Shown here one piece after another: positions 1 through 6,418 of a stretch of 64,000 nt of DNA (positions within the stretch are counted from its first letter, which is position 1; the number at the start of each line of letters is the position of its first letter). The DNA is taken from NCBI RefSeq assembly GCF_018131075.1, contig NZ_JAFCLS010000038.1, positions 1 through 64,000 on the forward strand, given 5' to 3'. Under the pieces are notes generated by a model. It made no database searches. It was not told the DNA's origin and worked only from the letters and a program-made list of their open reading frames with translations. Made by a program: the position numbers and the translations under genes. The stretch is from Bradyrhizobium sp. JYMT SZCCT0428 (GTDB lineage Bacteria; Pseudomonadota; Alphaproteobacteria; Rhizobiales; Xanthobacteraceae).

Positions 1-76
1 TCGGCGTAAACAAGAACCAGCTCCTAGCTTCTGATTTCACATTTACATAGTTTCGGCCATGTTTTCATGGCTATAA

Positions 77-478
77 GCAAGCCACGGGGCAATTCTTGAA
101 GTCGCAATCCGTGAAAGCCTGCGGGAAAGTAACCGCCACCGCGTCTGGAAAGAGGACGCCTTCAAGGTGTCGCGGGCGGCGGATCAGATTTTCGGAACGC
201 AAACTGACGATGACAACCAGACTCGCTCGATGTTGCAGACGCCCCAGCGTTACCCGCGCGCGGGAAGCCAGACGTATCCTTCACCTGCCGCCGTTGCGGA
301 AGTGGACGGCTCGACGACGATCTTTTTCGGCCCAACTAAGCATGCCGCAGCGAAGGATGGCAACTGGATACAGACCACCCCTGGCAAGGGTTGGTTCACC
401 CTCCTTCGCCTCTACAGCCCGCGTGAATCGTTCTTCACTAAGGCTTGGCGGCCCACGGAAATAACGTTGGTCCGCTGA
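77..478 (+). pseudogene. C-terminal fragment of a DUF1254/DUF1214 protein
   Basis: An open frame from a stop at 74 to TGA at 476-478 ends in the tail I recognise for DUF1254/DUF1214 proteins: FGTQTDDDNQTRSM, then a Gly-Lys-Gly-Trp-Phe block and a final FFTKAWRPTEITLVR. Family members are about 400 residues or more; only about 110 recognisable residues remain and there is no start codon with a ribosome site. The first 20 or so residues do not look like the family, so the 5' end was probably replaced by a rearrangement. Family function is unclear (often periplasmic). I read it as a dead remnant. A GTG at 167 could start a short product but nothing supports that. Confidence 0.7.
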
Positions 479-496
479 GCCGATGCACAAATACAA

Positions 497-526
497 GTCC
501 CGGCCAAAGATAAGCTTGGCCGGGAC
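497..526. other. Perfect 11-bp inverted repeat after the DUF1214 fragment
   Basis: GTCCCGGCCAA at 497-507 pairs exactly with TTGGCCGGGAC at 516-526 around an 8-nt loop, 19 bases after the fragment's stop. No T-run follows, so it is not a canonical terminator, though it may be the worn terminator of the truncated gene. Confidence 0.5.
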
Positions 527-678
527 GCAGCATAACGCTGACGAGTGCCACCTACGATTCCTGCAAGCTCGCACGCCAGCAAGATAAGGCGAACTGGCTT
601 AAAATTGCTGAAGAGTGGCAAAAGCTGGCCGAGGAGGTAGATGCGGCTACTGCGACACGCAACGGGTCGAACAAATGA
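514..678 (+). pseudogene. Remnant of a small rhizobial helical protein
   Basis: The frame ending TGA at 676-678 reads YDSCKLARQQDKANWLKIAE followed by EWQKLAEEVD. This resembles the very common short Bradyrhizobium proteins of unknown function that carry a Cys-x-x-Leu-Ala helix and a Trp-Leu-x-Leu-Ala-Glu-x-Trp helix. There is no ATG, GTG or TTG upstream before the stop at 511, so the N-terminus is missing. Its TGA overlaps the ATG of the next frame (ATGA at 675-678). The family link is from memory only. Confidence 0.5.
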
Positions 679-950
679 ACCGGCTTCGTCGATTCCTCGA
701 AAAAGTGTCGTTTGGCCAATCGCCCTCTCGTGTGGCTTACGCAACGAGCACGGCGGCTTTATCCAAATTGCTGCCCGATGCCGAGTGGACTGAAGATACA
801 ACTTTCAACGCAGGCGATGCAATTCTCGCTGATCCCACTCTAAAGAAAGTTTACAAGGAGGCGATTTTAAATGGGTGCGCCATGACGGAGGGGAAAATGG
901 ACTACCTTTTTTGTCGCGACCAGCACCCGGCTATCTGGTACCTTGGCTGA
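675..950 (+). CDS. Hypothetical 91-residue protein
   Basis: ATG at 675 overlaps the stop of the preceding remnant (ATGA), suggesting the two were once translationally coupled. The product starts MNRLRRFLEKVSFG and has a middle block DAILADPTLKKVYKEA that reminds me of small rhizobial hypothetical proteins. No signal peptide, membrane helix or catalytic motif is visible. The upstream in-frame GTG at 615 would give 111 residues but overlaps the remnant. It lies among decayed genes and may not be expressed. I do not know a function. Confidence 0.4.
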   Translation: MNRLRRFLEKVSFGQSPSRVAYATSTAALSKLLPDAEWTEDTTFNAGDAILADPTLKKVYKEAILNGCAMTEGKMDYLFCRDQHPAIWYLG

Positions 951-987
951 AACTTCAGCCGCGTCGCCCTAAGAGAGTTTTGAATAC

Positions 988-1230
988 GTGATCGAGTTTC
1001 CAAATCCCAGTCGATCGGACGCGGCGCGCCGTGCATTTCTGGGGCTACGATAGCGCTAGCGAGGCCTCGTTTTTTATAAATGAAGACGCTTTGACCAAGA
1101 CGCTAGCCTTGATGAGGCCGGGTTCTTAAGTGCTTTTGACGCGAGCCGCGATTTGATTATTGTCGCTGCCGCCAAAAAGTATGTCAGGAACACTCAGGGT
1201 TCTTACGAACTTGTCGCCAATGATTTTTGA
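988..1230 (+). pseudogene. Frameshifted DUF1488 gene
   Basis: Three frames together reconstruct a DUF1488 protein, a family of roughly 85 residues common in rhizobia. Frame 1 from GTG 988 reads IEFPNPSRSDAARR; frame 2 from about 1028 reads VHFWGYDSASEASFFINEDA; frame 1 again from about 1093 reads DEAGFLSAFDASRDLII and ends in YELVANDF with TGA at 1228-1230. One base too many near 1020-1030 and one too few near 1080-1100 compensate each other but leave stops between. Homology covers the full family length, so the gene was once whole. Function of DUF1488 is unknown. Confidence 0.75.
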
Positions 1231-1604
1231 ACTGGATCGGCCCGCGCTAGCGGCTCGACGGATGTCGTTGAAAAAACTCACGTCCATGGATTGACGATCC
1301 TCTAAACCGTCTACCGCGAGGTTGAGAAAGTCATCCCCAACAGCAATCTGTGGCGCCGCGCCGATTAGCTTTGCCCATTCCCAGTACGACACGGACGCTT
1401 ATTCCAGCCGGCATTATGGCCGCACCGGATAATGATAAATCGGTCATCACAGGTAGGCGCGGCCGCGCATAACGCCCTTCGCTTTACCGTCAACCGCCAG
1501 TTTTCATTTTGCCCACGTGATTGGTCAATTTCATTCAAGACCAACCTCGCGAATCCATAATATTCCGGGCGTTCAAATAGCATTTCAGTGATGTGCCAAG
1601 TCAC
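1126..1604 (-). pseudogene. Possible broken hypothetical gene (two overlapping frames)
   Basis: Two same-strand frames overlap: one from ATG 1604 (MTWHITEMLFERPEYYGFAR...) to 1365, and one from GTG 1392 (SYWEWAKLIGAAPQ...) to 1126. Their compositions are protein-like and a single shift near 1385 would join them into about 155 residues. The second frame's last 35 or so codons lie antisense to the DUF1488 remnant and could be only its shadow. I recognise no family. Treat as a weak candidate. Confidence 0.25.
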
Positions 1605-1771
1605 GTAGAAAAATGCACCTCCAATAATCGCGATCCACTAGTTCCGCCCAAAGGCGCAAGTCCATGCGGTGACTGTGATCGGCATCACGGTCGCGGCAAG
1701 AGCGACTAGTTAGGATCGCTAATTGGGGAGGCGGAATGGGTCCGCCCTCAACTAGCCATGGAGACTGACAA

Positions 1772-1951
1772 ATGCACGTTGATAACCAGCAGACTTCACT
1801 TACCGAAGCCGAATTAGACCAAGTGAACGGCGGCGGTTTTATCCTGGCAGAGATAGGGGTCGTCCTCGGTCTTGCGATAACTGGCGGCATAGCTGCCGGC
1901 ATCATTTACACGGACAACGTAGGGACTCTAAAAGGCGGCTTGCATCGTTAA
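1772..1951 (+). CDS. Double-glycine leader peptide (bacteriocin/RiPP-precursor-like), intact
   Basis: A 59-residue product not long enough to be obvious in routine gene calling. Residues 1-21 form a leader with the classic double-glycine signature LTEAELDQVNGG, of the kind cut by the peptidase domain of PCAT/SUNT-type ABC exporters. The core after GG is about 38 residues, hydrophobic and Gly/Ala rich, with several small-xxx-small patterns (GLAITGGIAAGIIY) and a basic end (LKGGLHR), like class II bacteriocins. GGAG at 1760-1763 stands 8 bases before ATG 1772. A perfect hairpin begins within the stop codon. No exporter, modification enzyme or immunity gene is in this window. Function as a secreted peptide is inferred. 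Confidence 0.75.
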   Translation: MHVDNQQTSLTEAELDQVNGGGFILAEIGVVLGLAITGGIAAGIIYTDNVGTLKGGLHR

Positions 1952-1979
1952 CGTTGATGCGCAGCATCAACGTTGTTCT
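1950..1979 (+). terminator. Hairpin terminator overlapping the peptide stop codon
   Basis: AACGTTGATGC at 1950-1960 pairs perfectly with GCATCAACGTT at 1964-1974 across a 3-nt loop, then GTTCTC. The stem begins at the second base of the TAA of the 59-residue peptide gene. The weak T-run makes the intrinsic terminator role likely but not certain. Confidence 0.6.
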
Positions 1980-2051
1980 CGATATCCGAAAAGGACGTAA
2001 GCTACAACTTTCGTTTACCTCCGATGCTTGATCAGTAGAGGCAAGGTTCAA

Positions 2052-2139
2052 GCCCGCCCCTTCACGCCCGGCGTGTTTTCTCCTTGCCCGGCGAGGTTAG
2101 CCTGATACTTGTGGCCCTCACGCGGCCAGAGCAATGTTC
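2052..2139. repeat. Direct repeat, copy 1 (worn terminator plus tail)
   Basis: This stretch matches 3464-3552 closely: a hairpin-derived start (GCCCGCC...), then TTTTCTCCTTGCCC, then a 50-base tail containing GAGGTTAGCCTGATACTTG and GGCCCTCACGC. Here the hairpin arms no longer pair well, so it is a degraded copy. Upstream a short open tail ending TAG at 2036-2038 (SYNFRLPPMLDQ, no start) may be what is left of another peptide gene. Confidence 0.75.
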
Positions 2140-2302
2140 ACTTTCCGCACTTCGCGCCGCCCTAACCGGCGGGGCTTATTGCACGGAATTTTGCCGGAAC
2201 GTCTGTGACTGCCCGGCATTGTTTTAGCTTGCGGCCGCGTGGCCCCGGCGCTGAAAGTGACGTTCAACCGGGTTAGGATTTCTTGGCCACGGGAGAAGCA
2301 CG

Positions 2303-2509
2303 ATGAGCAGGATGCGCTGGCCGATGATGCCCGCCTTTGTTGCGATGGCCGTTATGGCTCTTTTGTTAATTTCGGGGCCGTGGAGTCCGAGATTAGTCGA
2401 GAAGGATCCGGCCGGTACGGCTGTTGCCGATGTTGGCGGTCCGCCACGACCGTTAGCGCCGGGAACTCCGATTACTCCCACTGCGTCTGTACCTGAAACT
2501 ACCCGATAA
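2303..2509 (+). CDS. Small single-pass membrane or exported protein
   Basis: A 68-residue product with a strong ribosome site (GGGAGAAG, ATG 8 bases after GGAG). Residues 5-27 (RMRWPMMPAFVAMAVMALLL region) form one hydrophobic helix that could be an anchor or an uncleaved signal. The remainder is Pro/Thr/Gly rich and disordered looking (GGPPRPLAPGTPITPT). It sits between the intact peptide gene and the two frameshifted ones, inside the segment bounded by the direct repeats. An accessory or immunity role can be imagined but nothing proves it. Confidence 0.5.
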   Translation: MSRMRWPMMPAFVAMAVMALLLISGPWSPRLVEKDPAGTAVADVGGPPRPLAPGTPITPTASVPETTR

Positions 2510-2961
2510 CGGCTACGAACCGGCGGTCACCGCAACGTTGCCCCCCAAGTGACGGGCCGCTCCCGAGGGCTCTCTTTTTCCCGGCCCGCCGGTTCACGCC
2601 AGCGGATTTCTCTCCAGGGGTTTGGATATGCTCTCTACGGCCCACACGCGGGCCGTAGCGATGATACCTCTCGACTTAGCCCCGCCCCACCGGCAGGACT
2701 TTTTCTTGGGACGCACGCGCAACGCCGCGCCAGCCGAATATGTTGGCTGGGCGGCGTTGGCTTAGGTACTGGGCCCTGAAATCCCCCAGCGTCGTTAGTT
2801 CGCTGCGAGCGTGCTGAGGGTTCGATAACAGGTCCGTGAACGAGGTGAGACGCCCGCGGGCCAGTTGCCGCCTGTTCCCCAAGTAACAGCCGCGCCGGCT
2901 GAGGGATCTCTATGGAGACGACATGGGAGAAATGGATCGCCGCCACAGAGGACACCGCGCC

Positions 2962-3128
2962 ATGAAATACGATCAACTCAACGACGAACAACTTTCCATC
3001 ATTACTGGCGGCACGCCCCGAAACGGGGCCGCGGAAACCCCAGGAACGGCAAGGGCACCGGTGGCGGCGACGGACTAGGATGGCTTCGCAACTTTATAAG
3101 TGCGGTCGATAAAGCTCTGCGGTTTTGA
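2962..3128 (+). pseudogene. Second double-glycine leader peptide, frameshifted
   Basis: ATG 2962 starts MKYDQLNDEQLSIITGG, a textbook double-glycine leader, but the frame then hits TAG at 3076-3078 after 38 residues. The +1-base frame downstream reads RNGKGTGGGDGLGWLRNFIS and continues AVDKALRF to TGA at 3126-3128, a glycine-rich stretch plus an amphipathic helix typical of a bacteriocin core. Adding one base anywhere between about 3013 and 3060, for example in the CCCC run at 3016-3019 or 3038-3041, joins leader to core. An in-frame ATG at 2923 with a better ribosome site (GGAGACGAC) would add 13 residues. Either a recent pseudogene or a base-calling error. Confidence 0.6.
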
Positions 3129-3273
3129 ATGCAGAAGCTGTCTGACGGTCCCGCCGGCTGGCTTTCTCAAGTTTGTGACATGAGTCACGGAAGGCCCTTG
3201 CTCCGAATGTCATAGTTCGCGTGCGCTGACCGGCGCACTTGATCTTAAACCTGTTCATTCGGGAGACATCACA

Positions 3274-3452
3274 ATGACCACTCTGAAAAGTGCGATTAAG
3301 AACAATCTCCTTTCGGACCCCTGGACGCGGTCGCGGGCGGTCTGAATCCGCAGCCGCTTCCGCCGCGCTGGAATTCACTCAGCAACTTCTCTCACTTCGC
3401 GATCAACCAGCACTTCTCGCTGCCCTCTTTCAGCTTCCTGAAGTTCCGCTAG
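3274..3452 (+). pseudogene. Third double-glycine leader peptide (GG-LNPQPLPP type), frameshifted
   Basis: ATG 3274, preceded by GGGAGACATCACA, starts MTTLKSAIKNNLLSDP and stops at 3343-3345 after 23 codons. In the adjoining frame LDAVAGGLNPQPLPPRWNSL follows and runs through an aromatic-rich tail to TAG at 3450-3452. One extra base in the CCCC run at 3318-3321 would give a leader ending LDAVAGG and a 36-residue core. I recall the GG-xNPQPLPP start in many small rhizobial proteins, unverified here. A perfect terminator hairpin follows at 3465. The core's role is unknown. Confidence 0.6.
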
Positions 3453-3463
3453 TGCATCGCGGA

Positions 3464-3552
3464 GCCCGCCGGTTATTCACGCCGGCGGGTTTTCTCCTTG
3501 CCCGACGAGGTTAGCCTGATACTTGAGGCCCTCACGCAGCCAGAGCAGTGTT
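3464..3552. repeat. Direct repeat, copy 2, containing an intact terminator
   Basis: Second copy of the 2052-2139 unit. The terminator hairpin is intact here, followed by TTTTCTCCTTGCCC and the same tail (GAGGTTAGCCTGATACTTG). The two copies flank the small membrane-protein gene and both frameshifted peptide genes. Confidence 0.75.
3465..3494 (+). terminator. Rho-independent terminator after the third peptide gene
   Basis: CCCGCCGG at 3465-3472 pairs perfectly with CCGGCGGG at 3482-3489 around a 9-nt loop, followed by TTTTCT. It lies 12 bases after the TAG of the third peptide gene. Confidence 0.75.
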
Positions 3553-3623
3553 ACTTTATTGTTTGTTTGATTTTGCGTCGGGGGCGGGCGGGGTTGTCGA
3601 CACGCTGCTGCCCTGGCCTTGAC

Positions 3624-3824
3624 CTACGGTCGGACGGTTGGGGAGGTTGCGGTACTAGCGGCGCTTCCGCTCCCGCTGGAGCTACCGCTGGAACTTGCGC
3701 TGCCACTTGAACTTGCACTGCCACTTGAACTAGCGCTCCCGCCCGAACTGGCACTGCCTTGCGCGTTTACCAAAGATGTAGAAGCAAGTAGAGCGGAAAA
3801 GGCGACTGCGGCGATCCTGTTCAT
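3624..3824 (-). CDS. Secreted Ser/Gly-repeat protein
   Basis: The 66-residue product starts MNRIAAVAFSALLASTSLVNAQ, a standard Sec signal peptide with cleavage expected after VNA. The mature part is almost only Ser, Gly and Ala in tandem units of about GSASSS, ending TATSPTVRP. AAAGGA sits 9 bases before the ATG. Similar short Ser/Gly repeat proteins occur in rhizobia without known function. At DNA level the repeat is a run of near-identical 18-base units on the plus strand at about 3665-3760, so unit number could change by slippage. Confidence 0.65.
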   Translation of the reverse strand: MNRIAAVAFSALLASTSLVNAQGSASSGGSASSSGSASSSGSASSSGSSSGSGSAASTATSPTVRP

Positions 3825-3921
3825 CTTCGGAATCCTTTGATGAGAGTCACGAGTTAACTGACATGTGCCCTGGTATGTTCCGGTCTCGCCGGGCCGCCCT
3901 GTTCAATTAGCGGCAATTCGA

Positions 3922-3954
3922 AAACCCGCCGGTTCCCACTGGCGGGTTTCTCTT
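3922..3954. terminator. Terminator-like hairpin of the same family
   Basis: AAACCCGCC at 3922-3930 pairs perfectly with GGCGGGTTT at 3941-3949, followed by CTCTTTTG. The sequence resembles the hairpin at 3465, yet no plus-strand gene precedes it (3840-3920 holds nothing convincing), so it may mark another lost cassette. Confidence 0.5.
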
Positions 3955-3974
3955 TTGTTACCTAGTTTCCACGC

Positions 3975-4211
3975 ATGCCAGACGATGACCAAGACATCCG
4001 CCGATCGCTCGCCAGAGCGTTCGACCGAGCGTGGGAAACCTACTACCGCTCCGGGCGGGTGACATTCAATCAGGATGTCGCTCGGACTGAATTGGCAAGG
4101 CGTCTTGTGCAGCTTTCGAAACAGGGCATTCGGGACGAAGGAAGCCTCACCAGAGCTGGACTGAACCATCTGTGTCAGCTCCCGCCCGACGGCGGGAAGA
4201 TCGAACCGTAG
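3975..4211 (+). CDS. Conserved hypothetical rhizobial protein
   Basis: The 78-residue product (MPDDDQDIRRSLARAFDRAW...) has the make-up of a very common Bradyrhizobium small protein: an acidic start, a helix with DRAWETYY, then VARTELARRLVQLSKQGIRDEG. No signal peptide or membrane span. The ribosome site is weak; ATG 3975 is the first in frame and fits homologues as I remember them. It converges on the frameshifted gene at 4230-4519, with a shared hairpin between. Function unknown. Confidence 0.7.
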   Translation: MPDDDQDIRRSLARAFDRAWETYYRSGRVTFNQDVARTELARRLVQLSKQGIRDEGSLTRAGLNHLCQLPPDGGKIEP

Positions 4212-4212
4212 C

Positions 4213-4237
4213 TGCGGCCTGACGTGGGATCAGGCCG
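4213..4237. terminator. Hairpin between convergent genes
   Basis: GCGGCCTGA at 4213-4221 pairs perfectly with TCAGGCCGC at 4229-4237 around a 7-nt loop, two bases after the stop of the plus-strand gene and covering the TGA of the minus-strand one. There is no T-run; probably a shared transcript end. Confidence 0.5.
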
Positions 4238-4519
4238 CCTCTGGAATGGCCTCGGGTATGGCCGCAGTGATGGCGCGCAGGCGTCGCGCGAGGGTGGCGA
4301 CCGTGACCTTGACGTTGTCACGTCTTGCCACCAGGGTCCGTGCTAGCAGGAATACCGATGGTCGAAAATGTCAAAGACCTGTGAGCGTTCCTCCTCCGCG
4401 GCGATATCGCCATCCAGCAGACCGATGGTGCGGTCGAGATCAGCCAGCAGGATTCTGATCACCCTGGCTTCTCGGATCGCTATTGCACTGGCTGTTTCAG
4501 TATGACGCTGCTTGTTCAC
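4230..4519 (-). pseudogene. Frameshifted small rhizobial coiled-coil protein
   Basis: GTG 4519 (GGGAG 6 bases upstream) starts NKQRHTETASAIAIREARV, then IRILLADLDRTIGLLDGDIA and EEERSQVFDI, ending at a TAG at 4343-4345. One base further on, the other frame reads LLARTLVARRDNVKVTVATL and ends at TGA 4230-4232. Homologues known to me run straight from the acidic EEE block through Tyr-Ser-x-Leu-Ala-Arg to a second helix, so one base was lost at about 4347-4350. Restored length is about 96 residues. Function unknown, probably a soluble helical protein. Confidence 0.7.
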
Positions 4520-4715
4520 TGGCGGCTCCCGGAGACCTGGCGTCAATGCCAAGTGGTTTAGGCTAACGATCGCAAGAACCTTGCCAGTTACGGTAACCGC
4601 CGATTAACCGTTCGCGGGCAAACTTGCCGGTGACCTTCTGGTGGTCACAAGTAAACGCGTAGGAGCCGTCGCTGTGGGCATCAGCGGCGGCTTTTGCATA
4701 GGACTGGGGACGGGA

Positions 4716-5006
4716 GTGACAGGCGCCGAGCTTAAGAAGCTACGCGAGGACCTTGGCGAGGCGATCGGCCGGCTGCTGAGTGTTAGCGATATGGCCAAGC
4801 TTTGCGGTCTCCCGCCGGAGAGCGGCGGCGGCACAATTCTCGAGTGGGAAAACGGCTACGGACCGATTGGCCCAGTAGAGGCGCTTTTGTCACTACTGGC
4901 AGCCGGCTCGGATCATTACCCGATCGGCGAGGAAATCATCAGCGAGAGCGACGCCGCCTTTTATCGGTCGATGATGCGGGCCGCGATCATTCGCCGGATC
5001 AGTTAA
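4716..5006 (+). CDS. HTH-domain protein, XRE-like
   Basis: From GTG 4716, preceded by GGGGACGGGA, the product is 96 residues: MTGAELKKLREDLGEAIGRL, then SVSDMAKLCGLPPESGG and TILEWENGYGPIGPVEALLS. The first 65 residues fit a degenerate XRE-type helix-turn-helix as found in a common rhizobial group; the C-terminal 30 are unremarkable. A longer frame from 4641 adds 25 residues of signal-like sequence, but the family start and ribosome site favour 4716. Likely a DNA-binding regulator; target unknown. No partner toxin is visible. Confidence 0.65.
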   Translation: MTGAELKKLREDLGEAIGRLLSVSDMAKLCGLPPESGGGTILEWENGYGPIGPVEALLSLLAAGSDHYPIGEEIISESDAAFYRSMMRAAIIRRIS

Positions 5007-5035
5007 ACGCCAGCCTCAGGCGCCGGCAACCTTCG

Positions 5036-5122
5036 CTAGCCGGTGCGATAGGCGTCCAACGCGTGAGCCAGGAAAACACCTAAGCTGAGGAAGGCCAACA
5101 CCGCTGCTACGACCTCGGTCAC
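5036..5122 (-). CDS. Tiny membrane peptide, 28 residues
   Basis: GTG 5122 starts a 28-residue peptide (TEVVAAVLAFLSLGVFLAHALD then AYRTG) that is nearly one membrane helix with a short polar end. Its start overlaps the stop of the 29-residue gene upstream (GTGA), which argues for coupled translation. I recall similar 28-30-residue peptides ending AHAFDAYR in Bradyrhizobium, not verified. Function unknown. Confidence 0.5.
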   Translation of the reverse strand: MTEVVAAVLAFLSLGVFLAHALDAYRTG

Positions 5123-5208
5123 CGGCGGCTCCCCTGGGTCACTGCCATGCCAACGATGGCGGCGGTGAGGAAGTGGCGATAAATCGCATTGAAGATGGAG
5201 TTTAGCAT
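5119..5208 (-). CDS. Tiny hydrophobic peptide, 29 residues
   Basis: ATG 5208 with GGGGGA 8 bases upstream starts MLNSIFNAIYRHFLTAAIVG and ends TQGSRR at TGA 5119-5121. It has a short amphipathic and hydrophobic run. The stop overlaps the next start by GTGA, forming a two-cistron unit. Too short for family assignment. Confidence 0.45.
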   Translation of the reverse strand: MLNSIFNAIYRHFLTAAIVGMAVTQGSRR

Positions 5209-5332
5209 GGTCGGTCCCCCGTCGTTTGATGACGAGAGGATGGGGCCGATTTGTTTCCAGGTGATTGCGCGGCGGGGTGGAAAGGTTTGGCGCGATTGGC
5301 GAGACGTTGAAAACCGTCGGCGATCTTCGCCG

Positions 5333-5545
5333 TCAGTCCATGGTCGGGAAGTTCCGGATCACAAATGAGATCTGACCGTCCGGCAGTTGCCGCCACTTCT
5401 CGATGACAGGGGTGAAACCGCTCTGCGGTGCCTGATCAATAATTTCGCGGGCCTTGCTACGAGCCGCCGCAAGCGGCAACGTGAATGTTTCTGACAGCCG
5501 TTCGCCGGTCATGCGGTCGGCTAAATCACGGGGGCGAACTAGCAT
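5333..5545 (-). CDS. Conserved hypothetical rhizobial protein
   Basis: The 70-residue product starts at ATG 5545, which has GGAG 8 bases upstream (TTGGAGTTCCGAC); an in-frame ATG at 5563 would add six residues without a site. Sequence blocks GERLSETFTLPLAAARSKAR and PVIEKWRQLPDGQISFVIRN match, in my memory, a widespread small Bradyrhizobium family. It is predicted soluble, mixed alpha/beta. No function known. Confidence 0.7.
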   Translation of the reverse strand: MLVRPRDLADRMTGERLSETFTLPLAAARSKAREIIDQAPQSGFTPVIEKWRQLPDGQISFVIRNFPTMD

Positions 5546-6147
5546 GTCGGAACTCCAATCCACGGGCCGCGGACATCTGACCGCGAACTAAAAGTAGGCA
5601 ATCGACCGCAGTCATCTTGTCCCCGCTTTCCACTGGGCGAGCCAGCAAAAAATAGGCGTATGCCGACATGCATTTTTGCTTTTCCCCTTGCGATACGGTT
5701 GCAATTAAAAAGCCAGTGGACTGCGGTGCAAGGCCCGTGCACATCCCCAGCACATCATGAGAGCAAATTCGCAAGACGTCATTCCGTCATCGACCACGGG
5801 CGCCCAGCGTAGAAATCAGTAACGCTATGGCGATCAAAGCTACTCTCATGATCCTGCCCCTCAGCCTAGTCTTTCGCAGTTACCTTCGGAGATTGCATCA
5901 CGCCGCGCTGAAAAAGCAAAGACCCCGAAAATTGGAGCCACGCCGTGGAGTTGGAATGGCAGTTTCGTTGAGCCCTGGGAATACCGGGCCTGCAGGCGCT
6001 CGGGGGCGGGAATCGATCAATGTAGCGACGGAGATTAGGCGCTAACGATACGCGATCGAAGATCGCCTGAAATGAAGTAGGTAGCTTACCCAGTGCTTAC
6101 CGCACTTCGAAACGGTTCCGCCAGAATAGAGAACACATTGAATTCAT
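5546..6147. other. Gene-poor stretch before the tRNA-like sequence
   Basis: Several frames of 60-80 codons exist here, for example 5827-6045 on the plus strand (MAIKATLMILPLSLVFRSYL...), but none has a convincing ribosome site or recognisable family. No repeats of the dispersed families seen elsewhere in the window are present. Confidence 0.5.
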
Positions 6148-6222
6148 TGGCGCTCCCTAGGGGAATCGAACCCCTGTTTCAGCCTTGAGAGGGTCATGCC
6201 CTGATCCACCAAACCATGCGCC
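6148..6222 (-). pseudogene. Degenerate tRNA-Glu(CTC)-like sequence
   Basis: Read on the minus strand, the 3' half matches a tRNA-Glu: anticodon-loop CTCTCAA, T-arm AGGGG-TTCGATT-CCCCT, acceptor strand AGGGAGC, G and an encoded CCA at 6148-6150. The 5' half is badly diverged: the acceptor should be GCTCCCT but is GGCGCAT, the D-arm does not fold, and the anticodon stem has an A-C mismatch. Total length 75 nt still equals a tRNA. I read it as a pseudogene, or as the tRNA half of an integration junction. Confidence 0.6.
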
Positions 6223-6418
6223 ACTCGCGTGAATCGCCGTTGCAGGGCGCATCAACCGAATATCTCGCCGGGCTGTTTATCGCATACCAATAAGAGCAAG
6301 TGACCGCAGGAGCAGTGCGGTCCGTCGCCAGTCAGTGGATTGTTGCCCCTGCTGTTGCCCCTACGTCAAAATGGCGATATTGACAGCTGCCACACCGAAA
6401 CTAAACCATTGATTTAAA
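6223..6418. other. Spacer between the two tRNA loci
   Basis: No gene is convincing. On the minus strand a short frame reads GQQQGQQSTDW close to the 3' side of tRNA-Arg; Gln-rich tails of that kind occur at the ends of some integrases, but nothing else of an integrase is present. Confidence 0.4.

Noticed and set aside
2628..2765. 45-codon plus-strand frame (MLSTAHTRAV...)
   Set aside because: No double-glycine leader, no convincing ribosome site or protein-like pattern.
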